A stretch of 64,000 bases of DNA from MFD09286-c1 sp963701015 (GTDB taxonomy: Bacteria > Bacteroidota > Bacteroidia > Bacteroidales > DTGW01): positions 1,860,001 through 1,924,000 of the forward strand of contig OY969556.1 of NCBI GenBank assembly GCA_963701015.1. Direction: 5' to 3'. Positions 27,070-36,904 of the stretch are shown here, piece after piece (the first letter of the stretch is position 1; each line of letters begins with the position of its first letter). Made by a program: the position numbers and the translations under genes. The notes beneath the pieces were generated by a model that was given only the letters and a program-made list of their open reading frames with translations, had not been told where the DNA came from and searched no databases.

Positions 27070-28773
27070 ATGAAGAAACCTGTTTTTTTAAATATTGTTT
27101 TTATTCTTGTATTTTTCATATGGTTCCCGCTTCGTTCGCAGGATACGCTTTTAAATATTATGTCATCGGAATTGGTACGTGAAATGGAAGGTTTGAAATC
27201 ACAAACTATTCCTCCTTATTATATGGATTATAGAGTTGACGAACTTAATACTGTTAATTTAAATACTTCATTTGGAAGTTTGGTAGGTGATAATGAAAAC
27301 GATGGTAAAATACTTACAACTTCAGTAAGGGTTGGAAATTATCAGTTTGATAACACCCATGAAATTTCAAGTATAGAGGGTAATGGAAGTCAACCTTTTA
27401 CAATGAAAATACCTGTTGAGAATGTTCCAAATGCGATAAAAGTTACACTTTGGGAAGCCACGCATTACGCCTACAGAAGTGCTGTGGATAATTTCAACCA
27501 GGTTCAGAGTGGGCTCAAAGATGACAGCAAAGCCTATAAATATGCTGATTATTCCATTGAAAAACCTTCGCAATATTTTGAACCTGCCATAGATTTATCG
27601 TTTAAAAATAAAACCAAATGGATAAGTGATTTGAAAGAGTATTCAAAATCATTTTTAGATAATGAAAATGTAGTTGATGCCGATGCTATACTTACTTATT
27701 TTGCCGATCGAAAATACTTTGTTTCAAGCGAGGGAAGTAAAATTGTCCAGAATAATTGTTACAGTCAGCTTCAAATAAATGTTTCGCTTAAAACTTCCGA
27801 TGGAAGTGTTAGTTCGTTATATAAATCGTATTATTCATTTTCACCTGACAGTTTACCTTCCCGTGATGAGGTTTTAAATGATATAGCCAAGTTAAAACAA
27901 CAATTAAAAGCTTTGAAAAATGCCCCACAGGCTGATCCATATTCCGGTCCGGCTATTATGGCGCCTGGTGCAGCGGCTGTTTTTTTTCACGAAATTTTTG
28001 GTCATAGAATTGAAGGGCAGCGTTTAAGAAGTTTTGATGATAGCCAAACTTTTAAAGCAAAAATTGGAGAAAAAGTCTTGCCAAAATACATGTCAATTTA
28101 TTCCGATCCTACGCTTAAATATTTCAAAAACCAGGATATGTATGGCTATTATAAATATGATGACCAGGGGATACCTGCACAAAGGGTTACCGTTGTACAA
28201 AAAGGTGTACTCGAAAATTTTTTAATGTCGCGAAGCCCAATCGATGGTTTTTCGAAATCGAATGGTCATGGTCGTTCGCAAGTTGGAATGGCGCCTGTAT
28301 CGCGACAATCAAATTTAATTGTTGAAACGTCAAAACCTTGTTCAAGCAAAGAATTGCGTAAAAAATTAATAAAAGAATGCAAAAAAGAGAAAAAACCTTA
28401 TGGTTATCTTTTCGACCAGGTTACGGGTGGTTTTACATTGACTTCACGTTTTCAGCCTAATGTATTTAATGTAAAACCAACAGTAGTTTACAGAATTTAT
28501 GTTGACGGACGACCTGATGAATTGGTAAGAGGTGTTGATTTCATAGGAACTCCATTAGCAATTTTTTCACAAATTGGGGCTACCGGTGACAGTACGGCAG
28601 TATTTACTGGATATTGCGGTGCCGAATCAGGTAATATTCCTGTAACAGCAGTGTCCCCTGCCCTATTTATTAAAAATATCGAAACCCAAAAACAACCCGA
28701 AGGAATATTTCCTAAACCAATTCTTCCTAGACCTGATGTTGAAAAAATTCAAAACAAAATTCAAAATAATTGA
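27070..28773 (+). CDS. Exported TldD-like metalloprotease (catalytic member)
   Basis: A 567-residue TldD/PmbA-family protein. It starts with a signal peptide (FLNIVFILVFFIWFPLRSQ), which is unusual because enteric TldD is cytoplasmic. The metal site HEIFGHRIEGQR (H307, E308, H312) and the later GRSQVGMAPV segment are intact. In E. coli TldD acts with TldE to degrade peptides, for example in microcin B17 maturation. Here the pair probably works in the periplasm. The next gene overlaps nearly at the stop and encodes the partner. Confidence 0.85.
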   Translation: MKKPVFLNIVFILVFFIWFPLRSQDTLLNIMSSELVREMEGLKSQTIPPYYMDYRVDELNTVNLNTSFGSLVGDNENDGKILTTSVRVGNYQFDNTHEISSIEGNGSQPFTMKIPVENVPNAIKVTLWEATHYAYRSAVDNFNQVQSGLKDDSKAYKYADYSIEKPSQYFEPAIDLSFKNKTKWISDLKEYSKSFLDNENVVDADAILTYFADRKYFVSSEGSKIVQNNCYSQLQINVSLKTSDGSVSSLYKSYYSFSPDSLPSRDEVLNDIAKLKQQLKALKNAPQADPYSGPAIMAPGAAAVFFHEIFGHRIEGQRLRSFDDSQTFKAKIGEKVLPKYMSIYSDPTLKYFKNQDMYGYYKYDDQGIPAQRVTVVQKGVLENFLMSRSPIDGFSKSNGHGRSQVGMAPVSRQSNLIVETSKPCSSKELRKKLIKECKKEKKPYGYLFDQVTGGFTLTSRFQPNVFNVKPTVVYRIYVDGRPDELVRGVDFIGTPLAIFSQIGATGDSTAVFTGYCGAESGNIPVTAVSPALFIKNIETQKQPEGIFPKPILPRPDVEKIQNKIQNN

Positions 28774-28775
28774 TT

Positions 28776-30530
28776 ATGCGCAATAAAACACTATATATTT
28801 TGACTTTATTAATATTTATAGCTCCTTTTGTATCAGGGCAAAGCAATTCTGATTCAATAATTTTTAAAGCTATGAAAGATGAGCTGAACAGAAGTATGCA
28901 AAAGCTAAGTATTAAAGATTATGCAAATCCATTTTATATTTCCTATACTGTTGAAGATGTAAAAACAATGTTTATATCATCAACACTTGGTGCATTGGGC
29001 AGCACATCTGAACGGCATTACAGGAGTTGGAGCAATAGGGTTTTGGCTGGAAATTATAAATTGAATGATGAAAATTATGTAGATGCTACTCGCCGAAAAC
29101 CACAGCGTGACGGTGATCTGGAACTTCCTCTAGACAATGATTATTATGGAATAAGACGTGCATTATGGATGATGACAAATAATACTTACAAGTCAGCTGC
29201 TGAGAATTACAAAAACAAATTAGCAGCACTTAAAGATAAAAACTTGACCACGAAAGACCTTCAAATTGATGATTTCAGCTCAGCTCCACGAATTGATACA
29301 GTTATTAGTGATAATAAACTAATTTGGGATAAAAAAATTCTGGAAAATCTGGCTAAAAAATCTTCAGCTATTTTTGTCAATTATCCTGAAATATTTTATT
29401 CTGAAGTAACCATGTTTCAGCTTCATGCTAACTTGTATTTTTGCAGTAGTGAACAATCCAAATTTAAGGAACCTTTAAATATATTATATATCACAATTTC
29501 TGCCATTGGTCAGGCTGATAATGGTGAAAGTATAAGTGAGCAATTATGTTATACTCTAAATTCCCCAAGTGAATTACCATCGGCAGATACACTAGTAAAT
29601 CAATCAAATAATATGGCAAAACTAATTATTGAAAAAAGCAAAGCACCTATGCTTGACGAAAATTATTCTGGACCAGTCTTATTTATGGGACAATCGGTAG
29701 CAGATATTTTGACATTAGGCTTATTTAATGGCCCCGATAATTTATATGCCTATCGTGAACCGTTATACAACAATTCACAAATGTCTATGACATACGGGCA
29801 AAACTTAAATTCACTGGAATCGAAAATTGAAAAATTGGTAGTTGCAAAAAGTATTAGTATAAACGATTATTCAAAATTAAAAGAATACAATGGCAAAAAA
29901 TTAATAGGTAGTTATTCTGTAGATGGAGAAGGTGTAAGGCCTCCAGACACACTCAATTTAATTGAAAATGGATTATTGAAAAATTTATATAATGGCAGAA
30001 CCCCAACACGCAGTATTAAAGAATCAAACGGGCACAGACGTTATGTATATCAATCAGGAGGAGTTACAAGTGATTTAGGTCCAGGAGTAATTTTCATCAG
30101 TTCCAATGAATCAAAAAGTGAATCGGAATTAAAGGAAAATTTAATTCAAGAAGCTAAAGACGAAGGTTTAGATTATGCTCTGGAAATTAAACCCTTGCAA
30201 CAAGGTGATTTTGATTCTCCTCTAAGTATTTATAAAATAAATGTGGCAGATGGAAAAGAACAATTATTGCGCGATGCCACAATGGGTCAAATTACAATTA
30301 ATTCATTAAAGAAAATTGTCGGATTTTCGAACAAAAATATGGTATATAATACACTGCTCAATACTGGTGACGGTGTAAACCTATTTTCAAGTGAAGATGC
30401 TTTACCAAGTGGAGCACCGGTTTCGTTTATTATGCCAAATAGTATGCTTTTAAAAGATGTTGAATTTCAGCGACAAACCAAACCTTTGGCAACTGATAAA
30501 CCAATAGTTAAAAGTCCACTTGAACCATAA
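28776..30530 (+). CDS. Exported TldE/PmbA-like partner lacking the metal motif
   Basis: About 584 residues from the ATG at 28776 (2 bp after the tldD-like stop), beginning MRNKTLYILTLLIFIAPFVSGQSNSD, a signal peptide. It is a paralogue of the preceding protein: both have the N-terminal YISYTVEDV/YYMDYRVDEL strand and NSNGH/SNGHRRY motifs. Where the partner has HEIFGH, this one has FMGQSVADILTLGLFNGPDN, so the metal ligands are lost, as in TldE. It likely forms a heterodimer with the upstream protein. A TTG at 28770 would extend it by two residues. Confidence 0.8.
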   Translation: MRNKTLYILTLLIFIAPFVSGQSNSDSIIFKAMKDELNRSMQKLSIKDYANPFYISYTVEDVKTMFISSTLGALGSTSERHYRSWSNRVLAGNYKLNDENYVDATRRKPQRDGDLELPLDNDYYGIRRALWMMTNNTYKSAAENYKNKLAALKDKNLTTKDLQIDDFSSAPRIDTVISDNKLIWDKKILENLAKKSSAIFVNYPEIFYSEVTMFQLHANLYFCSSEQSKFKEPLNILYITISAIGQADNGESISEQLCYTLNSPSELPSADTLVNQSNNMAKLIIEKSKAPMLDENYSGPVLFMGQSVADILTLGLFNGPDNLYAYREPLYNNSQMSMTYGQNLNSLESKIEKLVVAKSISINDYSKLKEYNGKKLIGSYSVDGEGVRPPDTLNLIENGLLKNLYNGRTPTRSIKESNGHRRYVYQSGGVTSDLGPGVIFISSNESKSESELKENLIQEAKDEGLDYALEIKPLQQGDFDSPLSIYKINVADGKEQLLRDATMGQITINSLKKIVGFSNKNMVYNTLLNTGDGVNLFSSEDALPSGAPVSFIMPNSMLLKDVEFQRQTKPLATDKPIVKSPLEP

Positions 30531-30531
30531 C

Positions 30532-31338
30532 TTACTGAAGCATAATTCCTGCGGCAAACCTACCGGTAATTCCCTTGCCAAAGCGCGATGAATAAAATTC
30601 ATCGTGATTGCAGTAGGTACAAATTTCAGCTATCTCGATATTTTGTGGTTCTATTCCTATATTGGTAAGTTGTAAATGATTTGCTTTCCATAAATCAAAA
30701 TACAATTTTCCGTTTCTTTCCGAGAAGCATTTTTTATATTGATCAGATTTAGCAATAAATTGTTCTCGCACTTCACCTCCAACTTCATAACAACATGAAC
30801 CAATAGAAGGACCAATTGCAGCAATAATATCCTGGGGCTTTGATCCAAAAGTCTCCTTCATTTTTGCAATAGTAATTTTTACAATTTCCTGTAATGTTCC
30901 CTTCCAACCTGCATGTATCGCTGCAATAACTCTATTTTCTTTATCAAAAAGAAGAATTGGAACACAATCGGCAACCTGTATTACTATAAAAATATTTTTT
31001 AAATTGGTTATTAATGCATCGGTATTTCGGATTGCATTATCACGGTTGAAAACACCCTGCCCTAAGTTCGAATTATCAACAATAGCAACATTTGCTGAAT
31101 GTGTTTGCTGCGGAAATACAAACCAGTCTAAAGGAATTCCAAGGGATTCGGAAAGCGCTTGCCTGTTCTTTAAAACATTTTCAGGCTTATCATCTGTGCC
31201 AAAGCCTAAATTCAGTCCTTTAAAATCACCCGTACTAAAGCCGCCATTTTTGCCAGCAACAAAATGTTTCACCTCGTGAAAAGGTTCAAAAATCTCGAAT
31301 TTATATAAGGTCGTATTTGCACTAATATCCTTTTTCAC
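30532..31338 (-). CDS. pgeF: PgeF/YfiH-family multicopper-oxidase-fold protein
   Basis: A 268-residue protein of the DUF152/YfiH family. NGGFSTG near the start, PQQTHSANV, IQVADCVPILLFD, AAIHAGWKGT and AIGPSIGSCCYEVG are all family signatures, with the Cys and His residues that bind a metal. Members edit peptidoglycan precursors or act as purine nucleoside phosphorylases (human FAMIN/LACC1). A 14-bp minisatellite lies directly upstream of its start, between it and mnmA. Confidence 0.92.
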   Translation of the reverse strand: MKKDISANTTLYKFEIFEPFHEVKHFVAGKNGGFSTGDFKGLNLGFGTDDKPENVLKNRQALSESLGIPLDWFVFPQQTHSANVAIVDNSNLGQGVFNRDNAIRNTDALITNLKNIFIVIQVADCVPILLFDKENRVIAAIHAGWKGTLQEIVKITIAKMKETFGSKPQDIIAAIGPSIGSCCYEVGGEVREQFIAKSDQYKKCFSERNGKLYFDLWKANHLQLTNIGIEPQNIEIAEICTYCNHDEFYSSRFGKGITGRFAAGIMLQ

Positions 31339-31360
31339 TAACTAAACTAATATTTAAATG

Positions 31361-31500
31361 TGTTCTTTACTCTTTGTTCTTTACTCTTTGTTCTTTACTC
31401 TTTGTTCTTTACTCTTTGTTCTTTACTCTTTGTTCTTTACTCTTTGTTCTTTACTCTTTTCTCTTTATTCTTTGTTCTTTACTCTTTGTTCTTGGTTCTT
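31361..31500. repeat. 14-bp minisatellite, ten units
   Basis: The unit TGTTCTTTACTCTT occurs in seven perfect copies from 31361, followed by one degenerate, one perfect and one degenerate copy. The minus strand is almost all purine. The tract fills the gap between the mnmA stop (31506) and the pgeF start (31338) and so lies in the pgeF leader. Unit number is likely variable between strains. Confidence 0.95.
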
Positions 31501-31505
31501 GGTTC

Positions 31506-32693
31506 TCATTTATCAATAACTCCCGAACCAATTAATTCTTCGTCCAAATACCATGCTGCAAATTGCCCTGCGGTAATACTTTTTTGTTTTTCATCAAACT
31601 CAATAATTAAACCATTTTCAAGTTTATGAAGTGTGGCACTTTGCAATGGTTGGCGATAGCGAATACGGACCAAATAATTTCCGGAATCACCTGGTTTTAA
31701 TGCTAAATCGGGTCGAACCCAATGAATTTCATTTTCACTTATGTATAATGCTTTTCTATAAAGCCCTGGATGATCTTCTCCCTGACCAGTATAAATTATA
31801 TTATTTTCAATATCTGTGGCAATTACAAATAATGGTTTTTCTTTTCCACCAATATTTAATCCTTTGCGTTGTCCAATGGTATAATAATGCGCTCCACGAT
31901 GTTTACCGACGTTCTTACCATAATTGGGATTATAAATATATGGTTCAGCTAAATCTAATAATGACTTGCTTTTATTTACATCATTTTCAGAATTATATAA
32001 AGTTGAATTTGCCGGGATTTCAATAATATCACCTTCTTTGGCTTCAAGTTTTTGCTGCAAAAAAGTGGGCAGATCAACTTTACCCACAAAACAAATTCCC
32101 TGAGAATCCTTACGTTTAGCAGTTGCAAGATTAAGCGAATTGGCAATTTCCCTAACTTCAGGTTTAATTAATTCCCCAATGGGAAATAATGCTTTCGACA
32201 ATTGTTTTTGCGATAACTGGCAAAGAAAGTAGCTTTGGTCTTTGTTTTTATCTGTTCCGGCCATTAATCTGAAAACTTCGCCATTATTAGTTTGAATTAT
32301 TTGTTTTCGTGCATAATGACCAGTAGCAACATATTTAGCACCATATTTTAAAGCAGCATCAACAAAAATATCAAACTTAATTTCACGATTGCACAATACA
32401 TCAGGGTTTGGTGTTCGGCCTTTTTCGTATTCAGCAAACATATAATCCACTACCCTACTCCGATAATCATCACTTAAGTCAACAGTGTGCAAAGGAATAT
32501 CAAGCTTTCGGGCAACTAATTCGGCAAAAACTAAATCATCTTTCCACGCACAATCGCCATATAAGGTACCGGTTGTATCGTGCCAGTTTATCATAAACAA
32601 GCCAACCACATCAAATCCCTGTTGCTTTAATAAATAAGCTGCAACACTTGAATCAACCCCTCCTGATAAACCAACAACCACACGTTGCTTCAT
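31506..32693 (-). CDS. mnmA: tRNA-specific 2-thiouridylase MnmA
   Basis: A 395-residue PP-loop enzyme starting MKQRVVVGLSGGVDSSVAAY. The two catalytic cysteines are Cys101 in PNPDVLCNREIKF and Cys201 in SQGICFVG. GRTPNPD, DQSYFL and YYTIGQRKGL are further signatures. It makes 2-thiouridine at position 34 of tRNA for Glu, Gln and Lys. A TACCTTTG box (minus strand, 32721-32714) 20 bp before the start is a possible -7 element, although I see no good -33 partner. Downstream lies the minisatellite. Confidence 0.96.
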   Translation of the reverse strand: MKQRVVVGLSGGVDSSVAAYLLKQQGFDVVGLFMINWHDTTGTLYGDCAWKDDLVFAELVARKLDIPLHTVDLSDDYRSRVVDYMFAEYEKGRTPNPDVLCNREIKFDIFVDAALKYGAKYVATGHYARKQIIQTNNGEVFRLMAGTDKNKDQSYFLCQLSQKQLSKALFPIGELIKPEVREIANSLNLATAKRKDSQGICFVGKVDLPTFLQQKLEAKEGDIIEIPANSTLYNSENDVNKSKSLLDLAEPYIYNPNYGKNVGKHRGAHYYTIGQRKGLNIGGKEKPLFVIATDIENNIIYTGQGEDHPGLYRKALYISENEIHWVRPDLALKPGDSGNYLVRIRYRQPLQSATLHKLENGLIIEFDEKQKSITAGQFAAWYLDEELIGSGVIDK

Positions 32694-32735
32694 TTTAATT
32701 ATTATTCTTTTTACAAAGGTAGTTATTCAAAAATT

Positions 32736-33635
32736 TTAATGATGTCCGGCAAAAACAATAATTGTGATTCCTGCTAAAATTCCCAGCAAAATAAGTGCTT
32801 TCAATTTTATATTCTTTTCTTTAAATAGAAATGCGCCTAAGGTAAAGGAAACTATAACACTTCCCCTTCGCATAGTTGAAACTATAGCAATTAAAGAACC
32901 GGAATATGAAAGTGACCAGAAATAAACGTAATCAGCCACTGATAAACAAATTCCAATTAATGGGATTGTCCATCGCCATTGAAATGGATCGTATTTTTTA
33001 CGGTTGGGATACCATATTACAATTAGAAGTATAAATAACATTGGAACCATAAATACCAGGTACCAGGCTTGAATAGCAATCCGGTTGTAATGGGCAATTA
33101 AATATTTGTCATATAAGGAACTTATTGAACCTATGATTGTGGCAAGTGTCATATAAATTACCCATTTATTTTTTCTAAATGAAATTCCTTCCTTTGACCC
33201 TGATAAACCAAATAAATAATAAAATACTATAGTAATAATAATTCCTGTCCATTGCCAAATATTAAGCTGTTCACCAAAAATAAATAATGCCCCAAGTAAA
33301 GTCCATAACGGTCCAGATGATCGGATTGGAGAAACAATGGTAATAGGAAGATTCTTCATGGCAAAATAGGCCATTGTCCATGAACTGCCTACAATAAATG
33401 ATTTTAAAACTATCAGCCAATAAGCAACTACTGGTAATGATTTAAAATTGAAAATTGGATTGATAGGATTGCCAAAATAGGAATAAATGATAATTGGACT
33501 GAAAATTAATGCACTGGTTAAACAAGAGAGAAATAATATCGGAATTACAGCATTTCCTTTAAGTGAAATTTTCTTAAAGATATCATATACACCTAATAAT
33601 ACAGCTGAAAGTAAAGCAAGTAATACCCAAACCAT
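32736..33635 (-). CDS. EamA/DMT-family permease
   Basis: A 299-residue membrane protein with ten predicted spans in two EamA repeats, seen in FGEQLNIWQWTGIIITIVFYYLFG (end of repeat 1) and LGAFLFKEKNIKLKALILLGILAGITIIVF (end of repeat 2), each with a Glu at the cytoplasmic end. Such permeases move metabolites or amino acids; the substrate cannot be predicted. It is followed by mnmA and preceded by an SDR gene on the same strand, with gaps of 40 bp or so. Confidence 0.85.
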   Translation of the reverse strand: MVWVLLALLSAVLLGVYDIFKKISLKGNAVIPILFLSCLTSALIFSPIIIYSYFGNPINPIFNFKSLPVVAYWLIVLKSFIVGSSWTMAYFAMKNLPITIVSPIRSSGPLWTLLGALFIFGEQLNIWQWTGIIITIVFYYLFGLSGSKEGISFRKNKWVIYMTLATIIGSISSLYDKYLIAHYNRIAIQAWYLVFMVPMLFILLIVIWYPNRKKYDPFQWRWTIPLIGICLSVADYVYFWSLSYSGSLIAIVSTMRRGSVIVSFTLGAFLFKEKNIKLKALILLGILAGITIIVFAGHH

Positions 33636-33672
33636 TGTACCGAATTATTTGAAAATAATATTAATAAAGTAA

Positions 33673-34386
33673 TTAATCAAAAGGATTTGTTCCAATTCGG
33701 CGGATATTAATTTCGTCAATTATTGCATTACTGCGCATATTTATTAGCATTTCAATAATTTCAGCAATTTCTTCAGGTTGAATTAAACCTGAACTGGTTA
33801 AATCGGGACGCGTTTTAGTTAACATATCCGTAGCCACACCACCAGGTGAAAGCAAATGAACCCGAATTCCAAGTGGGGCAAGTTCTTTTGCCAATGCTTT
33901 TGTAAAACCTGTTAAAGCATGTTTTGAAGCAGTGTAAGCAGCCTGGTTTACATATCCTTTGCGACCTACTACAGACGATATATTAATTATACTTGCTTGT
34001 TGCGATTGTTTTAAATAAGGAATGGCTTTTTTGCATAATAAAAATGGGGCTCTCGCATTAACATCCATCATCAAATCCCATTGTTCAACAGGAGTATTCT
34101 CAACTGTAAAAGGGTTTGCTACGCCGGCATTATTAATAAGAACATCTATTCCGGCAAATTGCTCAATACATTCATGAATAATATTTCCTGCAGCTTCAGG
34201 TCTTGCCAAATCAACAACACAATAGGAACATTCTGCTTTTAATTCTTTACATTCATCAGTAAGCGATTTTAAATCCTGTTCATTTCTTCCAGCTAAAAAA
34301 ATATTATGACCGGCTTTTGCGAACCTTAAAGAAATTGCCCTTCCTATACCTTTACCGGCTCCTGTAATAATAATTGTTTTTTTCAT
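33673..34386 (-). CDS. Short-chain dehydrogenase/reductase
   Basis: About 237 residues from the ATG at 34386 (MKKTIIITGAGKGIGRAIS); the open frame reaches 34419 without benefit. The Rossmann motif TGAGKGIG, the NAGVAN segment, the serine in INISSVVG and the YTASK catalytic pair identify a classical SDR, close to 3-ketoacyl reductase or sepiapterin reductase types. NADP(H) use and substrate are unknown. It precedes the EamA permease gene on the same strand. Confidence 0.88.
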   Translation of the reverse strand: MKKTIIITGAGKGIGRAISLRFAKAGHNIFLAGRNEQDLKSLTDECKELKAECSYCVVDLARPEAAGNIIHECIEQFAGIDVLINNAGVANPFTVENTPVEQWDLMMDVNARAPFLLCKKAIPYLKQSQQASIINISSVVGRKGYVNQAAYTASKHALTGFTKALAKELAPLGIRVHLLSPGGVATDMLTKTRPDLTSSGLIQPEEIAEIIEMLINMRSNAIIDEINIRRIGTNPFD

Positions 34387-34515
34387 TCTGCAATACCTAT
34401 TACAAACTTTAATCTGCAATGTTAAGATGAAAATTTTGAAGCAAAAAGTTTAAAACAACAGAAATGAAAATATTTACAAAATGGAGAAATTAGTTTTCAA
34501 AATGGATAAAATTTG

Positions 34516-34523
34516 TAAATTTG
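34516..34523 (+). promoter_or_regulatory. Predicted -7 box for the tRNA-Leu pair
   Basis: TAAATTTG followed by C matches the Bacteroidota -7 consensus TAnnTTTGc. It lies 89 bp upstream of the first tRNA-Leu. A TTTTC about 18 bp upstream may serve as a weak -33 element. Confidence 0.5.
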
Positions 34524-34611
34524 CAATCCGCTAAGCAAAAGGTGAGAATTAAAAGTCCCGTCGAATGGGATTTACAGGCACATCGAAAAGTAAAAAAGTT
34601 CTTTAAAAAAT

Positions 34612-34695
34612 GCCCGAATGGCGGAATTGGTAGACGCGCTAGTTTCAGGGACTAGTGTTCGTAAGGATGTGCAGGTTCGAGTCCTGTTTCGGGTA
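34612..34695 (+). tRNA. tRNA-Leu, anticodon CAG
   Basis: An 84-nt class II tRNA. The acceptor GCCCGAA pairs with TTCGGGT (one G-T pair), the anticodon stem CTAGT/ACTAG holds loop TTCAGGG with anticodon CAG, a variable arm follows, and the T arm is GCAGG-TTCGAGT-CCTGT. The 3' CCA is not encoded. It reads CUG codons. Confidence 0.95.
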
Positions 34696-34789
34696 CTTGT
34701 TTAGTTGATAGTTAATAGTTGCTCGTTCCTAAATATTTGAAGTTAGTTATTGACAATGATTACTAACAACTAAAAACTAATAACTAAAA

Positions 34790-34873
34790 GCCCAGGTGGT
34801 GAAATTGGTAGACATACTACTTTGAGGGGGTAGCGCCGTCAAAAGCATACGAGTTCGAGTCTCGTCCTGGGCA
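34790..34873 (+). tRNA. tRNA-Leu, anticodon GAG
   Basis: An 84-nt class II tRNA. Acceptor GCCCAGG pairs with CCTGGGC; the anticodon stem CTACT/GGTAG (one T-G pair) holds loop TTGAGGG with anticodon GAG; a long variable arm and the T arm ACGAG-TTCGAGT-CTCGT follow. CCA is not encoded. It reads CUC/CUU codons and lies 94 bp after the first tRNA-Leu. Confidence 0.95.
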
Positions 34874-36343
34874 CAGTTTTAAAATTAGTAGCAATGTAAA
34901 TCATGTATTTACATTGCTATTTTTTTAAGTGTCGTTTTTTCTTTTGACAAATAATTATGATTGGATAACCAACATTTTGTTATAATTTTTAAAATACTAA
35001 TTTTTATTCTTAGTTTGAATAATTTTTAAAAATTGGTAATAGATTTCTTCTGTTTCATCTTATTCCTCTGTAGTACTTGCTAATGATTATGATAAATGAT
35101 GTTATTATCACTTGGTTGAATAATTGAAGCGAAATTTTTCAATTATATGGTATAATATCATAATCTAATTATTTGTCTGGAAGTCAAAAAAGTATTTAAT
35201 AATATTCAATTCTTCAGGTAATTTATGTTTTGTTTTCTCAATTTTTTTTTATCATATTTAAGTCTTTTCACTAAAATACTATTTACCTTTAAAATGAAAA
35301 TCAGTGAATTTACGTACAGAGTTTATTTTTCCAATTGGGGTTTCTTGAATAATAGAATGTTATGAAACTATAATTGAAATACCAGAATGACGAAATGATG
35401 GATATAAACTAGTTTCCTACAAGCTTTTAAAAGAGTCAATTTGACAAAATAATAGTTATTTACAAAATGATAATTAACGATACTTTGAAAATTCAAAAAG
35501 TTAAATTTTTTAAATTTATTCTATTTATTAGGTATTTAAATATTTCCTATTCACAAAGTGACAGTTGAAAAATTAAACGATTAATAAGTATAAATATTAA
35601 TTATTTATTTATTAAAAGGATTTTATTTAATTATACAAGAGAGATAAATCCTCGTAAATATTATGAAATGACACTCGGTTACTGATATTATAGTTCAGTA
35701 ACATATTATTATTCAGCACCTGTTTATATGAAATTTTTTGGAACTGAATATAATGATATAACATTTCAATTTGGAAATAAATTTTTTGCATTCGGTAAAA
35801 AAACATTTTTAGCATATAGTATTAATTATAGATTTAATAATATGAGAATAAAAAACCTTTTAGCTGAAGATGGTTCAGAATTTATATATTGTTCAGTCTA
35901 TAGGACACAAAGTAAAATTGGAATTTCAGGGAAATTATGCAAACTATTATTTCAAAAACATAATATCAAATCTGAAGTATACATTAACACTGATATTAAA
36001 TGATCATTTAATACACAAAAAAAATATGAGTAAAATGAAAGTAAACTTGCTCAAATACAGGAAATTAAGAATGATATTAGCAAAAGTATTTACCCAATTC
36101 TAATCTTTCAATTTGTATTGAGTTTGGTTTTACAAAATAATTCATAAATTGTAATTTAAACCAAAAACCTGTTGTTAACTTAGCCATAATATTATGTTGA
36201 TTCATAAAGTATACAAATTCAAATATTTATAATTATATAAATACAACTACATTTTGTACCAATAACAAAATTGGTACATTCTTCTGTAAAAATGATAATT
36301 TTATAAGAATTAATACATATTTTCGAAAAAAATATAATTTATT
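34874..36343. other. Gene-poor AT-rich stretch
   Basis: From the second tRNA to 35.7 kb I find no coding frame with a plausible protein. Composition is even more AT-rich than in its neighbours, and stop codons are dense in all frames. One possible frame at 35728-36003 is listed separately. The stretch may be a decayed region next to a tRNA pair, a usual site for integration, but I see no integrase and no tRNA-3'-end duplication. Confidence 0.5.
35728..36003 (+). CDS. Possible small or decayed gene
   Basis: A 91-codon frame (MKFFGTEYNDITFQFGNKFF...) rich in aromatics and lysine; the open frame continues upstream of the ATG for some codons. It resembles the end of an outer-membrane-type strand pattern (FLAYSINYRFNN) but matches nothing I recognise. 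It lies in a stretch with few other genes. Coding status is doubtful, and it may be a fragment. Confidence 0.25.
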   Translation: MKFFGTEYNDITFQFGNKFFAFGKKTFLAYSINYRFNNMRIKNLLAEDGSEFIYCSVYRTQSKIGISGKLCKLLFQKHNIKSEVYINTDIK

Positions 36344-36904
36344 ATGAATTCACAGAAAATATTTCAGAATAGTGTCAATTACATTTTAATCACTTTCTTT
36401 TCAATATGCATATTGGCATTGATTAGATTTATTGAATTCTTAATTATTGGTTATTATGGAATTCACGATATTTTTATAAAAAATTTATTTGAAAATAGTA
36501 TTAATTTAGATGCGTATTTTTCAATTGCATTATCTGTTTTTTTTATTATACCTTATCTATTGTTATCTTTAAAATATCCGAAATTAAGTCTAAATTTATA
36601 CAAAGTAATTTGGATTTTTATGATTCTTATTACTATTTGCCTGACCCATTTTTTTATTTCAGGTGAATATCTTCTAACAAATATTTTATTTCAATTTTCA
36701 TTACAAGAAATTTGGCATATTATTTCAATTGAAAGCGGTACAACCCATAAATTAATATGGTTTCTATATTTAATTTTACCAATTAGTGTTTATTTATTTT
36801 TTTTCTTAAAGAAACCAGGAAGTATTAATAAATGGGTAAAAACTGCGATAATTGGAATATATGTGATAGCAATAATTGTAGCCAGCATAAACTATAAATA
36901 TTGA
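36344..36904 (+). CDS. Small polytopic membrane protein, perhaps a fragment
   Basis: A 186-residue protein with about five spans (15-35, 60-80, 85-105, 140-160, 165-182). The layout, including the segment ALIRFIEFLIIGYYGIH, loosely recalls the N-terminal membrane domain of LTA-synthase-like sulfatases, but no catalytic domain follows, so it could be a truncated remnant. The stop codon overlaps the place where the ABC ATPase reading frame begins without a start codon. Confidence 0.5.
   Translation: MNSQKIFQNSVNYILITFFSICILALIRFIEFLIIGYYGIHDIFIKNLFENSINLDAYFSIALSVFFIIPYLLLSLKYPKLSLNLYKVIWIFMILITICLTHFFISGEYLLTNILFQFSLQEIWHIISIESGTTHKLIWFLYLILPISVYLFFFLKKPGSINKWVKTAIIGIYVIAIIVASINYKY

Noticed and set aside
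31360..31629. Open frame of repeated FTLCSLLFVLYSL
   Set aside because: It is the translation of the 14-bp minisatellite and overlaps mnmA on the other strand.
34874..36343. Genomic island inserted at tRNA-Leu
   Set aside because: The stretch is gene-poor and AT-rich, but there is no integrase and no duplicated tRNA end, so insertion is not shown.
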